This document shows positions 50,501 to 58,785 of a DNA stretch of 64,000 bases, one piece after another (positions within the stretch are counted from its first letter, which is position 1; each line of letters begins with the position of its first letter). The notes under the pieces are model-generated. The model made no database searches. It had not been told where the DNA came from and saw only the letters and a program-made list of their open reading frames with translations. The position numbers and the translations under genes were made by a program. Source of the stretch: Pleodorina starrii. Lineage: Eukaryota > Chlorophyta > Chlorophyceae > Chlamydomonadales > Volvocaceae. The stretch spans positions 868,001 through 932,000 of the forward strand of contig BRXU01000001.1 of the NCBI GenBank assembly GCA_030267565.1, written 5' to 3'.

Positions 50501-51311
50501 AGCTCTCCCTGCCCCCTTAAAATGTGACATACATAACCTGCTGATCCTCATGTGGGTCAAAGCAAAAACACCTTTACCCTGGACAACGTCAGACACAGTC
50601 CTTATACCTAAGCCGAACGGCGACCCCCTCCTCATTAAAAATAAGAGACCCATAGCCCTCGCCAACACGCTCTATAAATTATGGACAAGTCTCATCACGC
50701 TGTCCACATCCAAGTTTGCACCTTCTGCTGACCTCTTCAGTGAAGCCCAAGAAGGCTTCCTTAAACACAGAAACACTGAACGCCAAATCCTCAATCTCCT
50801 GCACAGCATAGAAGACGCGGGCCTCACCCGACGAGACCTATACATCCTATACGTTGACTTCTCGAGTGCTTTTAACACCATCGACCACGATAAGCTATTG
50901 CAGATTATGTATGACCTAGGCCTACCACTGGACCTGATCGAGGTTGTACGCGATCTCTACAGCCAAGCACGCACATGCATTCGTACCGAGCACGGACGGA
51001 CACCCGACATCCACATCGAACGAGGAACAGTGCAGGGCGACACGCTCTCCCCGCTACTCTTCATCATTTTTCTTGAGCCCCTTCTGCGATGGCTACATGT
51101 TGGCGGCCGAGGTTACAAGTACGGTTGCTTAACGGACAAAGATAACGAAAGATACCATTGTAGCTCCGCTGCTTACGCAGATGATCTAGCAGCAATAACC
51201 AACACGCTCTCAGACCTTACGACTCAATGCGAAAAAATAGGCAAATATGCAAAGTGGGCAGGCCTGGAAGTGAACCACGAGAAATGTGCCGTGTCCGCCA
51301 TTTTACACTAG
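44577..51311 (+). CDS. Dualen 2 polyprotein: membrane segments, Josephin-like protease, APE, RT (truncated)
   Basis: Frame open from 44559 (inside the TIR end) to 51311, 2250 codons. Residues counted from 44559: about 240-375 a GC-rich stretch of unknown function; about 543-760 a run of hydrophobic segments (LAQLARIVCQCLMLYARLV, LAALSAALCAASIILTAGIM and others), probably several membrane spans; about 868-1044 the Josephin-like domain, with HHEQQRRQFCQVHALNNLIG (Cys codon 47196-47198), HAVCVKR (His 47550-47552) and WHLIDS (Asp 47595-47597); about 1279-1544 APE with TETK, AGDFNAAL, SRIDDIL and HFDHKPL; about 1961-2247 RT with NKAPGPDGIPNELL, YVDFSSAFNTIDHDKL, GTVQGDTLSPLLF and YADDLAA. The stop TAG (51309-51311) belongs to the Helitron terminus, so the RT thumb and everything after are missing. 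Confidence 0.85.
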   Translation, partial: PSGNNGNTSQIPLTESFFKIIPCFKTYELADNFLDVCTSRLERGDQRHERTQISKTTICNLTFSLYQIFSSRRPSAHLPRSIRENYEESTGRVQEANDRNTFAYQQAYQQAQLIKRILPINEEPVTTTGHNVTRQPPQTLLSVGRTSFLPHHTTHTSNKYNTYFSEAVGHLDNKNDHWIQRLSYRTRVDEKLGNTELLDAKHRSNHTTININIPFSQSYCYNPVQTHQRLTPKMAGNQASRAKACWTRCEIPMQLSGIQNGSVASLNLIPEKLRASAAASLFDRKPNQISQPNLDFVYNKREMAGTKPPLQQAHASGATVGMNVTNQDSPYAAGSWRGEDSAESPMVLGGLAPLNTATIDLLAMMMGKTGNSNPAAWPPTEYHSYAQRVSQPSSRWKLPSSTHLTSAIQQATDEYINHTEWSSPTAQQTTIIPQTPSHDKPPTRWTANWRLEDPSGQDERMWTCLWTGNIGEDSQLAACRKVGWREQSWCVDGAYPNCTRNRQGEAPAKDLHPKTSYPEWADPRKIASQATCTAADPMKAVITYLAQLARIVCQCLMLYARLVPWVLASLPVMGTACHLINTTLSKALLPPKKAIPRYTLYVLSLGSAMYPIPMLACIAPLAALSAALCAASIILTAGIMWAILTATNLLIPIISQLKTIKQITTHPCPELVLLCHLINGTRYIAILACLTDPLHFLLHRLQAFEIKILVITALSIKFRTQKHTACLTAAITMLSVMGQIRQNEEAVALLAIALKAGLPTLLKFATTDKIRANPETAKRAAPAKNKGHQCRTGNNARRLKKRHPHNSHRPTRAHPPHGYWDRRKIGGDTPVEQEHQDPMEHGQGAPNPIPWPLPRPSINGSGPTHHEQQRRQFCQVHALNNLIGGHYLNPEHVLEYCIRLDDHLQATNHPSRALWRETFNRHTGAFTTLAINHYLRYNVYLTSQDPTKQFLALISAPRALSSGNAVRRRALPALPPLAAQYGFVLQMSGRPHAVCVKRIGDTWHLIDSEHVQSKLLKTQVDWQELQGGVQYLDSVDILTTTNMANELKEVLPPPGWPAARHPAVRIEEPLGDTPGATAPSDLQQNAPPENLEAGAHTAQIRDAAVNPQIHPIEEPAVLRTYAMAVQRGLLAHATTTVPRQDTRPQTLQANANRPAATLVQPLPADNEMPLAQPHDLTAPNNANIAAPRRTTERRNPAAMQTIQERAGDNIKMGRKRRHKIDDTQTTILEAFQRQKHRRPGTPLEPNYNAEAGQAGTSPQPEQSPLQTTGTTSHRYLHVVTHVRGLQGHLYDVLCNTLDWRADILVLTETKLGKCGLNGRMKMHFPGYHAWGSTFPNKKNKLGQPAPVRQAGVVIAISDRFASAGSATCEQHPRNLQGCVCHCTVRTPHSTTLHIIGVYTPELTSTRKSIYKYCADVLTHADNHKEHVIIAGDFNAALQAADRSTATLDADDVCHRTFVSENNLKPLTPLIVAEGRQYTYRQFKNGSIAHESRIDDILCNKILTTRLDLYKITSGVSAYETVTVPGGHFDHKPLHGRMPIEAVRLFDCPTSAAHNPNTADTTPTSTKWQTVKLPITKSTLDTVRETLENELASDMAQLHDRLQPALTAVTAALTEEDGTGRSAALRLRELRSHPDVSQTNVTSCAEDLQQILTHALDTLLSHCEHKPPRTGKLHATRVVGRKVKQLHHEHRKVKSELEQIYRRTKELGIEIPTYTTDTNPAEMQDTATGEAVRNTVEPTPGNVTALSPNTGGQHVAQPTQNEKDTIRQEPTPAAAQTIGPMEIDDMNDKNTAPSRITTGSPVNAIGTRINGLRKRLREVGQLLRKATSDRKSENIKNAKRRFQRMLAVRPKQGHRVIFNKGEAQQKGIPAIRHPRDGLVRTDPADILDALHTYFSRQAAPAIGARTGKFLPEDVHRQYPWAEAYAPDTFTLHAYDAPGDHALLPHIADPTNFDTCIQFLSRNKAPGPDGIPNELLKALPAPLKCDIHNLLILMWVKAKTPLPWTTSDTVLIPKPNGDPLLIKNKRPIALANTLYKLWTSLITLSTSKFAPSADLFSEAQEGFLKHRNTERQILNLLHSIEDAGLTRRDLYILYVDFSSAFNTIDHDKLLQIMYDLGLPLDLIEVVRDLYSQARTCIRTEHGRTPDIHIERGTVQGDTLSPLLFIIFLEPLLRWLHVGGRGYKYGCLTDKDNERYHCSSAAYADDLAAITNTLSDLTTQCEKIGKYAKWAGLEVNHEKCAVSAILH

Positions 51312-51329
51312 CAGGGCGCTTCCGCGCCC
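51308..51329 (-). terminator. Helitron 1 3' terminus: CTAG plus hairpin
   Basis: CTAG 51308-51311, spacer CA, then stem GGGCGC/GCGCCC (51314-51329) around TTCC. In Helitrons this hairpin marks the end of rolling-circle transfer. Confidence 0.8.
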
Positions 51330-51404
51330 GTGTGCTTATGTTCGTGCTGCGCTTGTGATGGGCATCGTGTGAGCGGCTAGTCGGCCAGCGGTGTGAGCGG
51401 CCAC

Positions 51405-51535
51405 TGAGCGGTGTGAACGTGTAGTCGCTGAGGCGTGTGAGGTGGCAGTCGTTGAGTGGTGTGTCACCCAGCGGTGTGAACGCGTAGGCGGTGAGCGGTG
51501 TGAGGTGCCAGTCGTTGAGTGGTGTGTGCAGGCGC
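51405..51535. repeat. 63-bp minisatellite near Helitron 1 3' end
   Basis: Units of about 63 bp built from GTGTGAACG, GTGTGAGGTG and CAGTCGTTGAGTGGTGTGT, about two copies. A matching array lies at 60704-60835. Confidence 0.7.
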
Positions 51536-52652
51536 TACTTTGCAGGTGTGTACGAAGACGTTAAGCGGTTAAGGTTATATGTATGATATGTTGATAAGCC
51601 TTTCAGAGGGGTGCACGATGTCGCGACGAGCGAAGATACGTGTCGCGGCCCAATGTTTTCAGATTACGATCGAGCTGTTATTGGGGTCGTTGTTGACGCT
51701 GCGACGTTTGTTTCGTTGCACGGTATTTATGAATGAATAGGTCAGATGTCAGCGATGTTTGTTTCCGTCCGTCGGGCGCTCGGCGGTCGGCGGGTAGATA
51801 GGCGCCGGGTAAGTTGTGGTCGTTCGCCAAGTTTTGGCCGTGCGGTTGCCGGGACGTGTACTTATAATGTTGCTAATACTTTATGTTGACATGTTCATTG
51901 CGCATTATGGCTGTGTAAGATGATGCCGTAGGTCTGGGCAGTGAGTGGTTCAATGTCTGTCGCTTGGCTTCTTAGCTGAGTGTGGTTGCTGAAATGTGCG
52001 TGGCACGCGGCGATGAGTGTTGTTATTGCTACTTTGCTGAGGATGTGTGCCAGATTCACTATGCTGACCATGGCGAAAGGAAATGCAAGGTTATGGCCAA
52101 AGTCCAGTCGAAATCCATATGGATAGCAAATGCGTATGGTATGTGCATGGCCCACATACTAGTAACGTACAGGTGAACGTAATATGACGTTGAACGTTTG
52201 GTACCGGCGGTCGACACGGTGAAACCGAGCCCTAAAGCCAAGCGCACAGCCAAGGTGTCGGTATGGATAGCATACACGCGCGCACGCGCCCTTGCGGTTG
52301 TGCGTGGATGCACAAGCACATTGACGCAGCGTAACATGAAGGCAGTGCAAGTGAACCCAAGTCAACCGACGGCACTCAGAATACAGCGCAGAAAACGGAG
52401 TACGTCTTGTCGTCTGGGCAACAGGCGTCCGACAGCAGCCCCCAACAGCCGGGAAGAAGGGACAGCAATGTCCACTGAGCCCATCCTGAAATGAATGCGC
52501 TGAAATCCCGCGTATTGTGTACTCCCCCCACGCTCCCTATCCCCCTTATTCCCTACACCAGCAGTCTCCCATCCAACCCACAACGAGCAACGCAACAACA
52601 CAGGACTTCCAACGAGGCAAGTCATTGTCAGTTGCCTGCACGGACGGGAGCG

Positions 52653-54513
52653 TTACAGCGCGCCCGTGATCTCGCCGTCCTCGATCTGGAAACGGTTGGC
52701 GAGCGGGTGCAAATGGGCGGCGACGGCGGCGGCGTTGGCGATGGCGGTCTCATCCAGATTGTTGATCCCGTACAGCGCAAGCGCCGCAGCCGCCGTGATG
52801 AGGACATTGGCGCCTTCCACGGGCGGGTGGCCCACGGGTAAGATCCTGCCGAAGTCGTAGTTCGGAGCCACGAGAGTGCCGTACACCGCCGCTGTGATGG
52901 CGCTGTGGCAGCAGATCGGGCAGTCCTCGTGGGGGCCGTGGATGGCGCCGCAGTTCGTGCAGCTGCGGGTGGGGACAACCGAGGGGCGTGGAGAGGATTT
53001 GAAGGTAAGAAGCGAAGAAGGTCAGTATTTAAAGTCAAGCACGGTAGGTCAGTAACGCGAACACAGGACAACGGCACCGTTCCCGGAAGGACGGGCACCA
53101 CCCCTATGACCACTGTGGCAGGCAGGAAAGCGGCACTCACAGGAAGAGGATGGGGTTCCGGGCGTCGGGAACGAACACGCCGTCAATGGTGGCCTCGGCG
53201 ATGTTGCCGGGGCAGAGGGCGAGGGCGTGGTGGTTGAGCAAGGCCTCCACCATCGCGGCGTTAAGGGCGTTGGAAGCAAGTGCGGGAAAGACGGTGGCAG
53301 TCTCCCGGCGCACGCGGTACTCGTTGTTGGCGGCGTTGGCTTGGGCATCCAGCAGAAAGATGCCGCGGCGACTGATCAGGGGTTCACGCAGGTGGGCGAC
53401 GATGATAACGCGCTGCTCGGGTGTCCAATAGGTGGCGTCCAGCTGTGGAAGGGCGATGGGAGTTGGGCACAGACGGGAGGGACGGCAATCATAAGAACAA
53501 CAACAATGCAGATGCTGGCGCGATTGAGGGGAGGGGCTACGCAGACCATCGACCGCGCTTGCAAAGCGTTCCGGAACGAACGGCAAGGCAGACGGAGCAG
53601 GGCGGGGCGAGGCGGGACGCAAGGCGGGATGCGGCGGGGCGGGGCGGAGCGGGACGCACGGCCGGAGCGGGAGGCGAGATTGCAGCTGAGTACAAGGGTG
53701 CTTCACCTGCGCCGTAGCGGCAAAGTCGATATGCGGGTGGTCACCGGCGTCGCGCGTGGCGATGAAACTGGGGACAGTCACGGACTGGCCGGCCGTTAGG
53801 GTGGCAGCGTCGGCGTCTGACAGGCTGTCCACGAGGAGGACGAGCACGTTCTTGCGGAACCAGCCGGCTCCGTGGTGCAGAGCCAGCCAGTTAATGTCGA
53901 CGTCGACGGTGGGGACGGCCTGTAACGTAAGGAGTCAGTGGCGGTAGGGGTTTTGCGGCTGCCGACGAAACCTGGAGGGAAGTGCGCTCGGCGACCCCAC
54001 GGACAACGCGGCTTGCGGAGTCCAACAACGTACCGTGTCTGACGGCAAGGATTCCGCGACTGTTGCCGGCGTGACGTTAACAGTTGTCAAGATTGCCGGA
54101 TTGAAGATGTTGGCGTTACTGCCGACACGAAGATTCGTGAGCTGCATAAGGCGCCCCTGGTTGGCCACGATTGGGCTGGTGACGGTGTCGGCGTTGGGCT
54201 GGAAGTTGAGGACAGTTATAAGGCTGCCGACGCCGTCCTGGTCCTCAAACCAGGCGGTCGTCTTATCACAGGGCAGATGGCACTCGTTCGTAGGGTCTCG
54301 ATTCTGACCAATCACGGTGCACAGCGGACGGATAGTACAAGTGCCAGTGCTGACCTTGACCGAACGGTGAGACAGAAGGCGGCGCTTGAGCTGGGGCTGA
54401 TTGTTCAGGTTGGTGGCAAGCGCATCCGCCGATCGTTTGCTGAAGAACTTTGCGCCGATGCCGGCGGCGAGCAGTGCCGCCACCGCACAGCAGATAGACA
54501 CTAAGGCCAGCAT
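52653..54513 (-). CDS. four-exon gene, membrane-anchored zinc-finger-like protein, copy 1 (unknown function)
   Basis: Exons (minus strand): 54513-54034, 53919-53707, 53442-53141, 52962-52653; all borders GT-AG and phases match, giving 434 residues. The N terminus is one hydrophobic anchor (LVSICCAVAALLAAGIG) followed by FFSKR. NECHLPCDKT at about 80-89 is shared with the divergent gene at 54891. Near the C terminus CTNC...HEDCPICCH looks like a zinc-binding cluster. I do not recognise the family. It lies inside Helitron 1 in the element's own direction, so it may be cargo captured from a host or an accessory gene. Only this copy has the intact last exon. Confidence 0.7.
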
Positions 54514-54890
54514 AATAGTGGTTGTGCTTCAAAAGATAGGGACTGTCACCTATTTCCTTTCTGCGTTGCTGGCATATCTTCTGCAGAACAGCGCTCGCAG
54601 GCGGCCTGCAGTACAGTCCGACTGTACTCCCTCAACTTTGGGGCCGCTTTGGGCCACCTCGCGCCTCCTCACCTTCGCCATCCCACGTCGCGATAGGCCA
54701 GATTGCCAAGTGTCGTCTCCATTGTCACCAATATATGGTCAGAATTCCGGAGGTTTGCTTCTCGAGGGGGCTATGAAAAGGGGAACCTAGTACAGCAAGC
54801 GTTTGACGTGCAGTACAGCGTGCGTTGCAGATATGTGCACACAGATGTGCGAGGTCTGCACTTTCCGGTATTTGTACAGACCAATTAAAC
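54514..54890. promoter_or_regulatory. 377-bp divergent intergenic region, copy 1
   Basis: Lies between the start codons of the two paralogous, divergently oriented genes. CTTCTGCAGAA and CCAATATATGG at 54726 are candidate elements. Bidirectional promoter function is inferred from position. Identical to 58061-58437. Confidence 0.4.
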
Positions 54891-55238
54891 ATGTTTCTTG
54901 AAATCGCTTTCTTCTTGGCTGCGGCCACCTGCGTGGGCGTGGTGCTGAGCACCGACTTCTTTGACAATAGGCGGCGGAAGAGGCAGGCCGACCAGGGCAA
55001 CGACGAGGAGCCCGCTCAGGAGCGTGCTGTGACCTGTGTGACTGCGCAGCACGTGGACACGCAGCGCCTGCGTGTGCGCGTTTTGTCTACGATTCAGGGC
55101 CGGAACCGGGGTCCTTACGAGTGTCACCTCCCGTGCGACAAGACGGTCTGCACATCACTCGGCGCCGGTTCCGCGTCAGCAACGGCTTCATTGAGGCAAG
55201 TTGCACTTCCGCTGCGTGTGTCGTCGTTTGTGTTGTAG
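54891..55238 (+). CDS. short divergent paralogue with ECHLPCDKT motif, copy 1
   Basis: 115-residue frame: a hydrophobic anchor (EIAFFLAAATCVGVVLS), FFDNRRRKRQ, then a charged linker and QGRNRGPYECHLPCDKT, matching GQNRDPTNECHLPCDKT of the minus-strand neighbour. Anchor, FF..R and Cys motif come in the same order, so the two are paralogues. After the motif the frame soon stops; a neighbouring frame (LHITRRRFRVSNGFIE) stays protein-like for 25 codons, so the gene may have an unseen intron (a GC-AG donor at GAG/GCAAGT is possible) or be decayed. Function unknown. Confidence 0.5.
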   Translation: MFLEIAFFLAAATCVGVVLSTDFFDNRRRKRQADQGNDEEPAQERAVTCVTAQHVDTQRLRVRVLSTIQGRNRGPYECHLPCDKTVCTSLGAGSASATASLRQVALPLRVSSFVL

Positions 55239-56336
55239 GTGCTCCGTGTGCCGTGGGTCATGTGTTGTAAGTACGATGTGCTGCATGGACGGTTGCGAAC
55301 GGCTGTACAGGCGTACCGATGTACAGGCGTACGCCTGTACAGCCGTACCCGTGTTTCGGTTTGCTTTTATGTATGGCCAACTGCATTCTTGTGTTCTGCC
55401 TTACCACAGGGCGTCATTCCCGCAGTGCCATAAGGCGGCAGTACTTCAAGCGCTGCACGTCAAGCAAGGCCGGCACAAGCACAGTGACGGCGGTTCTGTA
55501 TGAACGCGGTGTGAGGCATGTACGACACGACGCTGCAGAAGCATCTTGGCTGTGTTTTTGCGTTGCATACGCTGTGTTGAAGAGGTTTGCACGGGGGGAA
55601 GGTACCTGCACTTGGCGACGACGCCTGGGTGCGTCGGTGTTTTTGCTGTTGTACACTCTGCCTGTGTGTTTGTTTGGAGGTGCGGCGTCTTTGCCTTCAG
55701 CCTCAGTACTGTCCATGCACCTGTATGCCTTTGTTTGTTGTAGGCACGACAGGCAGTGCTGACTTTGCACATGTACGCGTTGTGGTTGCTATGGTCAGGA
55801 CAAGTTGCTGCGGTCATTGGTTGCTTATACACTGCGTTGTTTGGGATGGTTACGTTGATGCTGGCTGTTGCTGCTTTTGTAAACGTATGCAGTACCCATG
55901 TCTGTTGCCTATACATCGTGCATGCTACCCTTACCCAATACATGTGTCCACGGCTCCTAAACCGTGCACGGTTACCAAATCCTTCTCAAAGGTTGTGGCT
56001 TTACGAATTTTTCTGTTAGCCGCACTACAAATGTTGAAATACCGACGTGTGTGCTGCGATGTCATGCTTACTACAACGTTATGTCGATTATAAAAGCGTG
56101 TATTTAGACTGTGTATTATTGTATATATGACAAAGGCAAATCCTTTATATTTGCTAAGTTATATGTGTATTGTTTGCTTTGGCTTCTCTAGAATTATCGC
56201 CGTCGCCGTCGGCGTCGCCAACATTATACCCATGGCTCACTGTACGTCATACAAGGTTGGCCGACGTGGCTGTCGGTTGCGCGCTTCGGCCATCCGCCGG
56301 CCGATGAACATATTGTATTATTTGTCTTTGCTTTCG
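55239..56336. other. region downstream of the short paralogue, copy 1
   Basis: No gene established. CCACAG at about 55404-55409 and TTGTTGTAG at 55736-55744 could be splice acceptors of further exons. An 87-codon hydrophobic frame (55756-56019) is probably chance. Palindromic GTACAGGCGTACGCCTGTAC occurs at 55321-55340. Confidence 0.4.
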
Positions 56337-58060
56337 CCGCCGTGATGAGGACATTGGCGCCTTCCACGGGCGGGTGGCCCACGGGTAAGATCCTGCCGAA
56401 GTCGTAGTTCGGAGCCACGAGAGTGCCGTACACCGCCGCTGTGATGGCGCTGTGGCAGCAGATCGGGCAGTCCTCGTGGGGGCCGTGGATGGCGCCGCAG
56501 TTCGTGCAGCTGCGGGTGGGGACAACCGAGGGGCGTGGAGAGGATTTGAAGGTAAGAAGCGAAGAAGGTCAGTATTTAAAGTCAAGCACGGTAGGTCAGT
56601 AACGCGAACACAGGACAACGGCACCGTTCCCGGAAGGACGGGCACCACCCCTATGACCACTGTGGCAGGCAGGAAAGCGGCACTCACAGGAAGAGGATGG
56701 GGTTCCGGGCGTCGGGAACGAACACGCCGTCAATGGTGGCCTCGGCGATGTTGCCGGGGCAGAGGGCGAGGGCGTGGTGGTTGAGCAAGGCCTCCACCAT
56801 CGCGGCGTTAAGGGCGTTGGAAGCAAGTGCGGGAAAGACGGTGGCAGTCTCCCGGCGCACGCGGTACTCGTTGTTGGCGGCGTTGGCTTGGGCATCCAGC
56901 AGAAAGATGCCGCGGCGACTGATCAGGGGTTCACGCAGGTGGGCGACGATGATAACGCGCTGCTCGGGTGTCCAATAGGTGGCGTCCAGCTGTGGAAGGG
57001 CGATGGGAGTTGGGCACAGACGGGAGGGACGGCAATCATAAGAACAACAACAATGCAGATGCTGGCGCGATTGAGGGGAGGGGCTACGCAGACCATCGAC
57101 CGCGCTTGCAAAGCGTTCCGGAACGAACGGCAAGGCAGACGGAGCAGGGCGGGGCGAGGCGGGACGCAAGGCGGGATGCGGCGGGGCGGGGCGGAGCGGG
57201 ACGCACGGCCGGAGCGGGAGGCGAGATTGCAGCTGAGTACAAGGGTGCTTCACCTGCGCCGTAGCGGCAAAGTCGATATGCGGGTGGTCACCGGCGTCGC
57301 GCGTGGCGATGAAACTGGGGACAGTCACGGACTGGCCGGCCGTTAGGGTGGCAGCGTCGGCGTCTGACAGGCTGTCCACGAGGAGGACGAGCACGTTCTT
57401 GCGGAACCAGCCGGCTCCGTGGTGCAGAGCCAGCCAGTTAATGTCGACGTCGACGGTGGGGACGGCCTGTAACGTAAGGAGTCAGTGGCGGTAGGGGTTT
57501 TGCGGCTGCCGACGAAACCTGGAGGGAAGTGCGCTCGGCGACCCCACGGACAACGCGGCTTGCGGAGTCCAACAACGTACCGTGTCTGACGGCAAGGATT
57601 CCGCGACTGTTGCCGGCGTGACGTTAACAGTTGTCAAGATTGCCGGATTGAAGATGTTGGCGTTACTGCCGACACGAAGATTCGTGAGCTGCATAAGGCG
57701 CCCCTGGTTGGCCACGATTGGGCTGGTGACGGTGTCGGCGTTGGGCTGGAAGTTGAGGACAGTTATAAGGCTGCCGACGCCGTCCTGGTCCTCAAACCAG
57801 GCGGTCGTCTTATCACAGGGCAGATGGCACTCGTTCGTAGGGTCTCGATTCTGACCAATCACGGTGCACAGCGGACGGATAGTACAAGTGCCAGTGCTGA
57901 CCTTGACCGAACGGTGAGACAGAAGGCGGCGCTTGAGCTGGGGCTGATTGTTCAGGTTGGTGGCAAGCGCATCCGCCGATCGTTTGCTGAAGAACTTTGC
58001 GCCGATGCCGGCGGCGAGCAGTGCCGCCACCGCACAGCAGATAGACACTAAGGCCAGCAT
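56224..58060 (-). CDS. four-exon gene, copy 2, with replaced C terminus
   Basis: Exons: 58060-57581, 57466-57254, 56989-56688, 56509-56224. Identical to copy 1 up to the duplication joint at 56337. There the last exon runs into unit 1 sequence, so the final 43 residues of copy 1 (from about AALALYGIN) are replaced by about 35 unrelated ones ending SEPWV, total about 426 residues. The membrane anchor, the ECHLPCDKT motif and the Cys/His cluster are kept. Whether it makes a stable protein is unknown. Confidence 0.65.
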
Positions 58061-58437
58061 AATAGTGGTTGTGCTTCAAAAGATAGGGACTGTCACCTAT
58101 TTCCTTTCTGCGTTGCTGGCATATCTTCTGCAGAACAGCGCTCGCAGGCGGCCTGCAGTACAGTCCGACTGTACTCCCTCAACTTTGGGGCCGCTTTGGG
58201 CCACCTCGCGCCTCCTCACCTTCGCCATCCCACGTCGCGATAGGCCAGATTGCCAAGTGTCGTCTCCATTGTCACCAATATATGGTCAGAATTCCGGAGG
58301 TTTGCTTCTCGAGGGGGCTATGAAAAGGGGAACCTAGTACAGCAAGCGTTTGACGTGCAGTACAGCGTGCGTTGCAGATATGTGCACACAGATGTGCGAG
58401 GTCTGCACTTTCCGGTATTTGTACAGACCAATTAAAC
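58061..58437. promoter_or_regulatory. 377-bp divergent intergenic region, copy 2
   Basis: Same as 54514-54890; separates the second copies of the divergent paralogues. Confidence 0.4.
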
Positions 58438-58785
58438 ATGTTTCTTGAAATCGCTTTCTTCTTGGCTGCGGCCACCTGCGTGGGCGTGGTGCTGAGCACC
58501 GACTTCTTTGACAATAGGCGGCGGAAGAGGCAGGCCGACCAGGGCAACGACGAGGAGCCCGCTCAGGAGCGTGCTGTGACCTGTGTGACTGCGCAGCACG
58601 TGGACACGCAGCGCCTGCGTGTGCGCGTTTTGTCTACGATTCAGGGCCGGAACCGGGGTCCTTACGAGTGTCACCTCCCGTGCGACAAGACGGTCTGCAC
58701 ATCACTCGGCGCCGGTTCCGCGTCAGCAACGGCTTCATTGAGGCAAGTTGCACTTCCGCTGCGTGTGTCGTCGTTTGTGTTGTAG
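58438..58785 (+). CDS. short divergent paralogue with ECHLPCDKT motif, copy 2
   Basis: Identical in translation to 54891-55238; lies wholly inside the duplication, so it is not altered by the joint. Same uncertainty about its 3' end. Confidence 0.5.
   Translation: MFLEIAFFLAAATCVGVVLSTDFFDNRRRKRQADQGNDEEPAQERAVTCVTAQHVDTQRLRVRVLSTIQGRNRGPYECHLPCDKTVCTSLGAGSASATASLRQVALPLRVSSFVL

Larger units (their letters stand above)
41810..51307 (+). mobile_element. Dualen/RandI-type LINE, copy 2 (5' part to RT)
   Basis: Diverged from Dualen 1 but with the same order: N-terminal region, membrane segments, Josephin-like protease, APE, RT. It is interrupted by a TIR element (42344-44573) and cut off in the RT by Helitron 1 at 51308. 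RNase H and restriction-like endonuclease are expected beyond the Helitron, right of the window. The start at 41810 is the first ATG of the frame, not a proven element end. Confidence 0.8.
51308..52568 (-). repeat. Helitron 3' region, copy R1
   Basis: Aligned with 60607-62313 (R2). R1 lacks about 0.5 kb present in R2 after TTAAGCGGTTAAGGTTA (about 51570). R2 lacks about 80 bp present in R1 after GGGACAGCA (about 52468). Both end at CCCTACACCAGCAG. Frames up to about 130 codons here resemble nothing known. Confidence 0.8.
52790..56336. repeat. 3547-bp tandem duplication, unit 1
   Basis: Repeated immediately as 56337-59883. Every open frame in it recurs 3547 bp on with the same translation, and no difference was found in the stretches compared. 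Junction sequence is TTTCG/CCGCCGTG with at most one base of ambiguity, so there is little microhomology. Confidence 0.92.

Noticed and set aside
55756..56019. 87-codon hydrophobic protein
   Set aside because: T-rich sequence gives hydrophobic residues by composition; no start context or homologue to support it.
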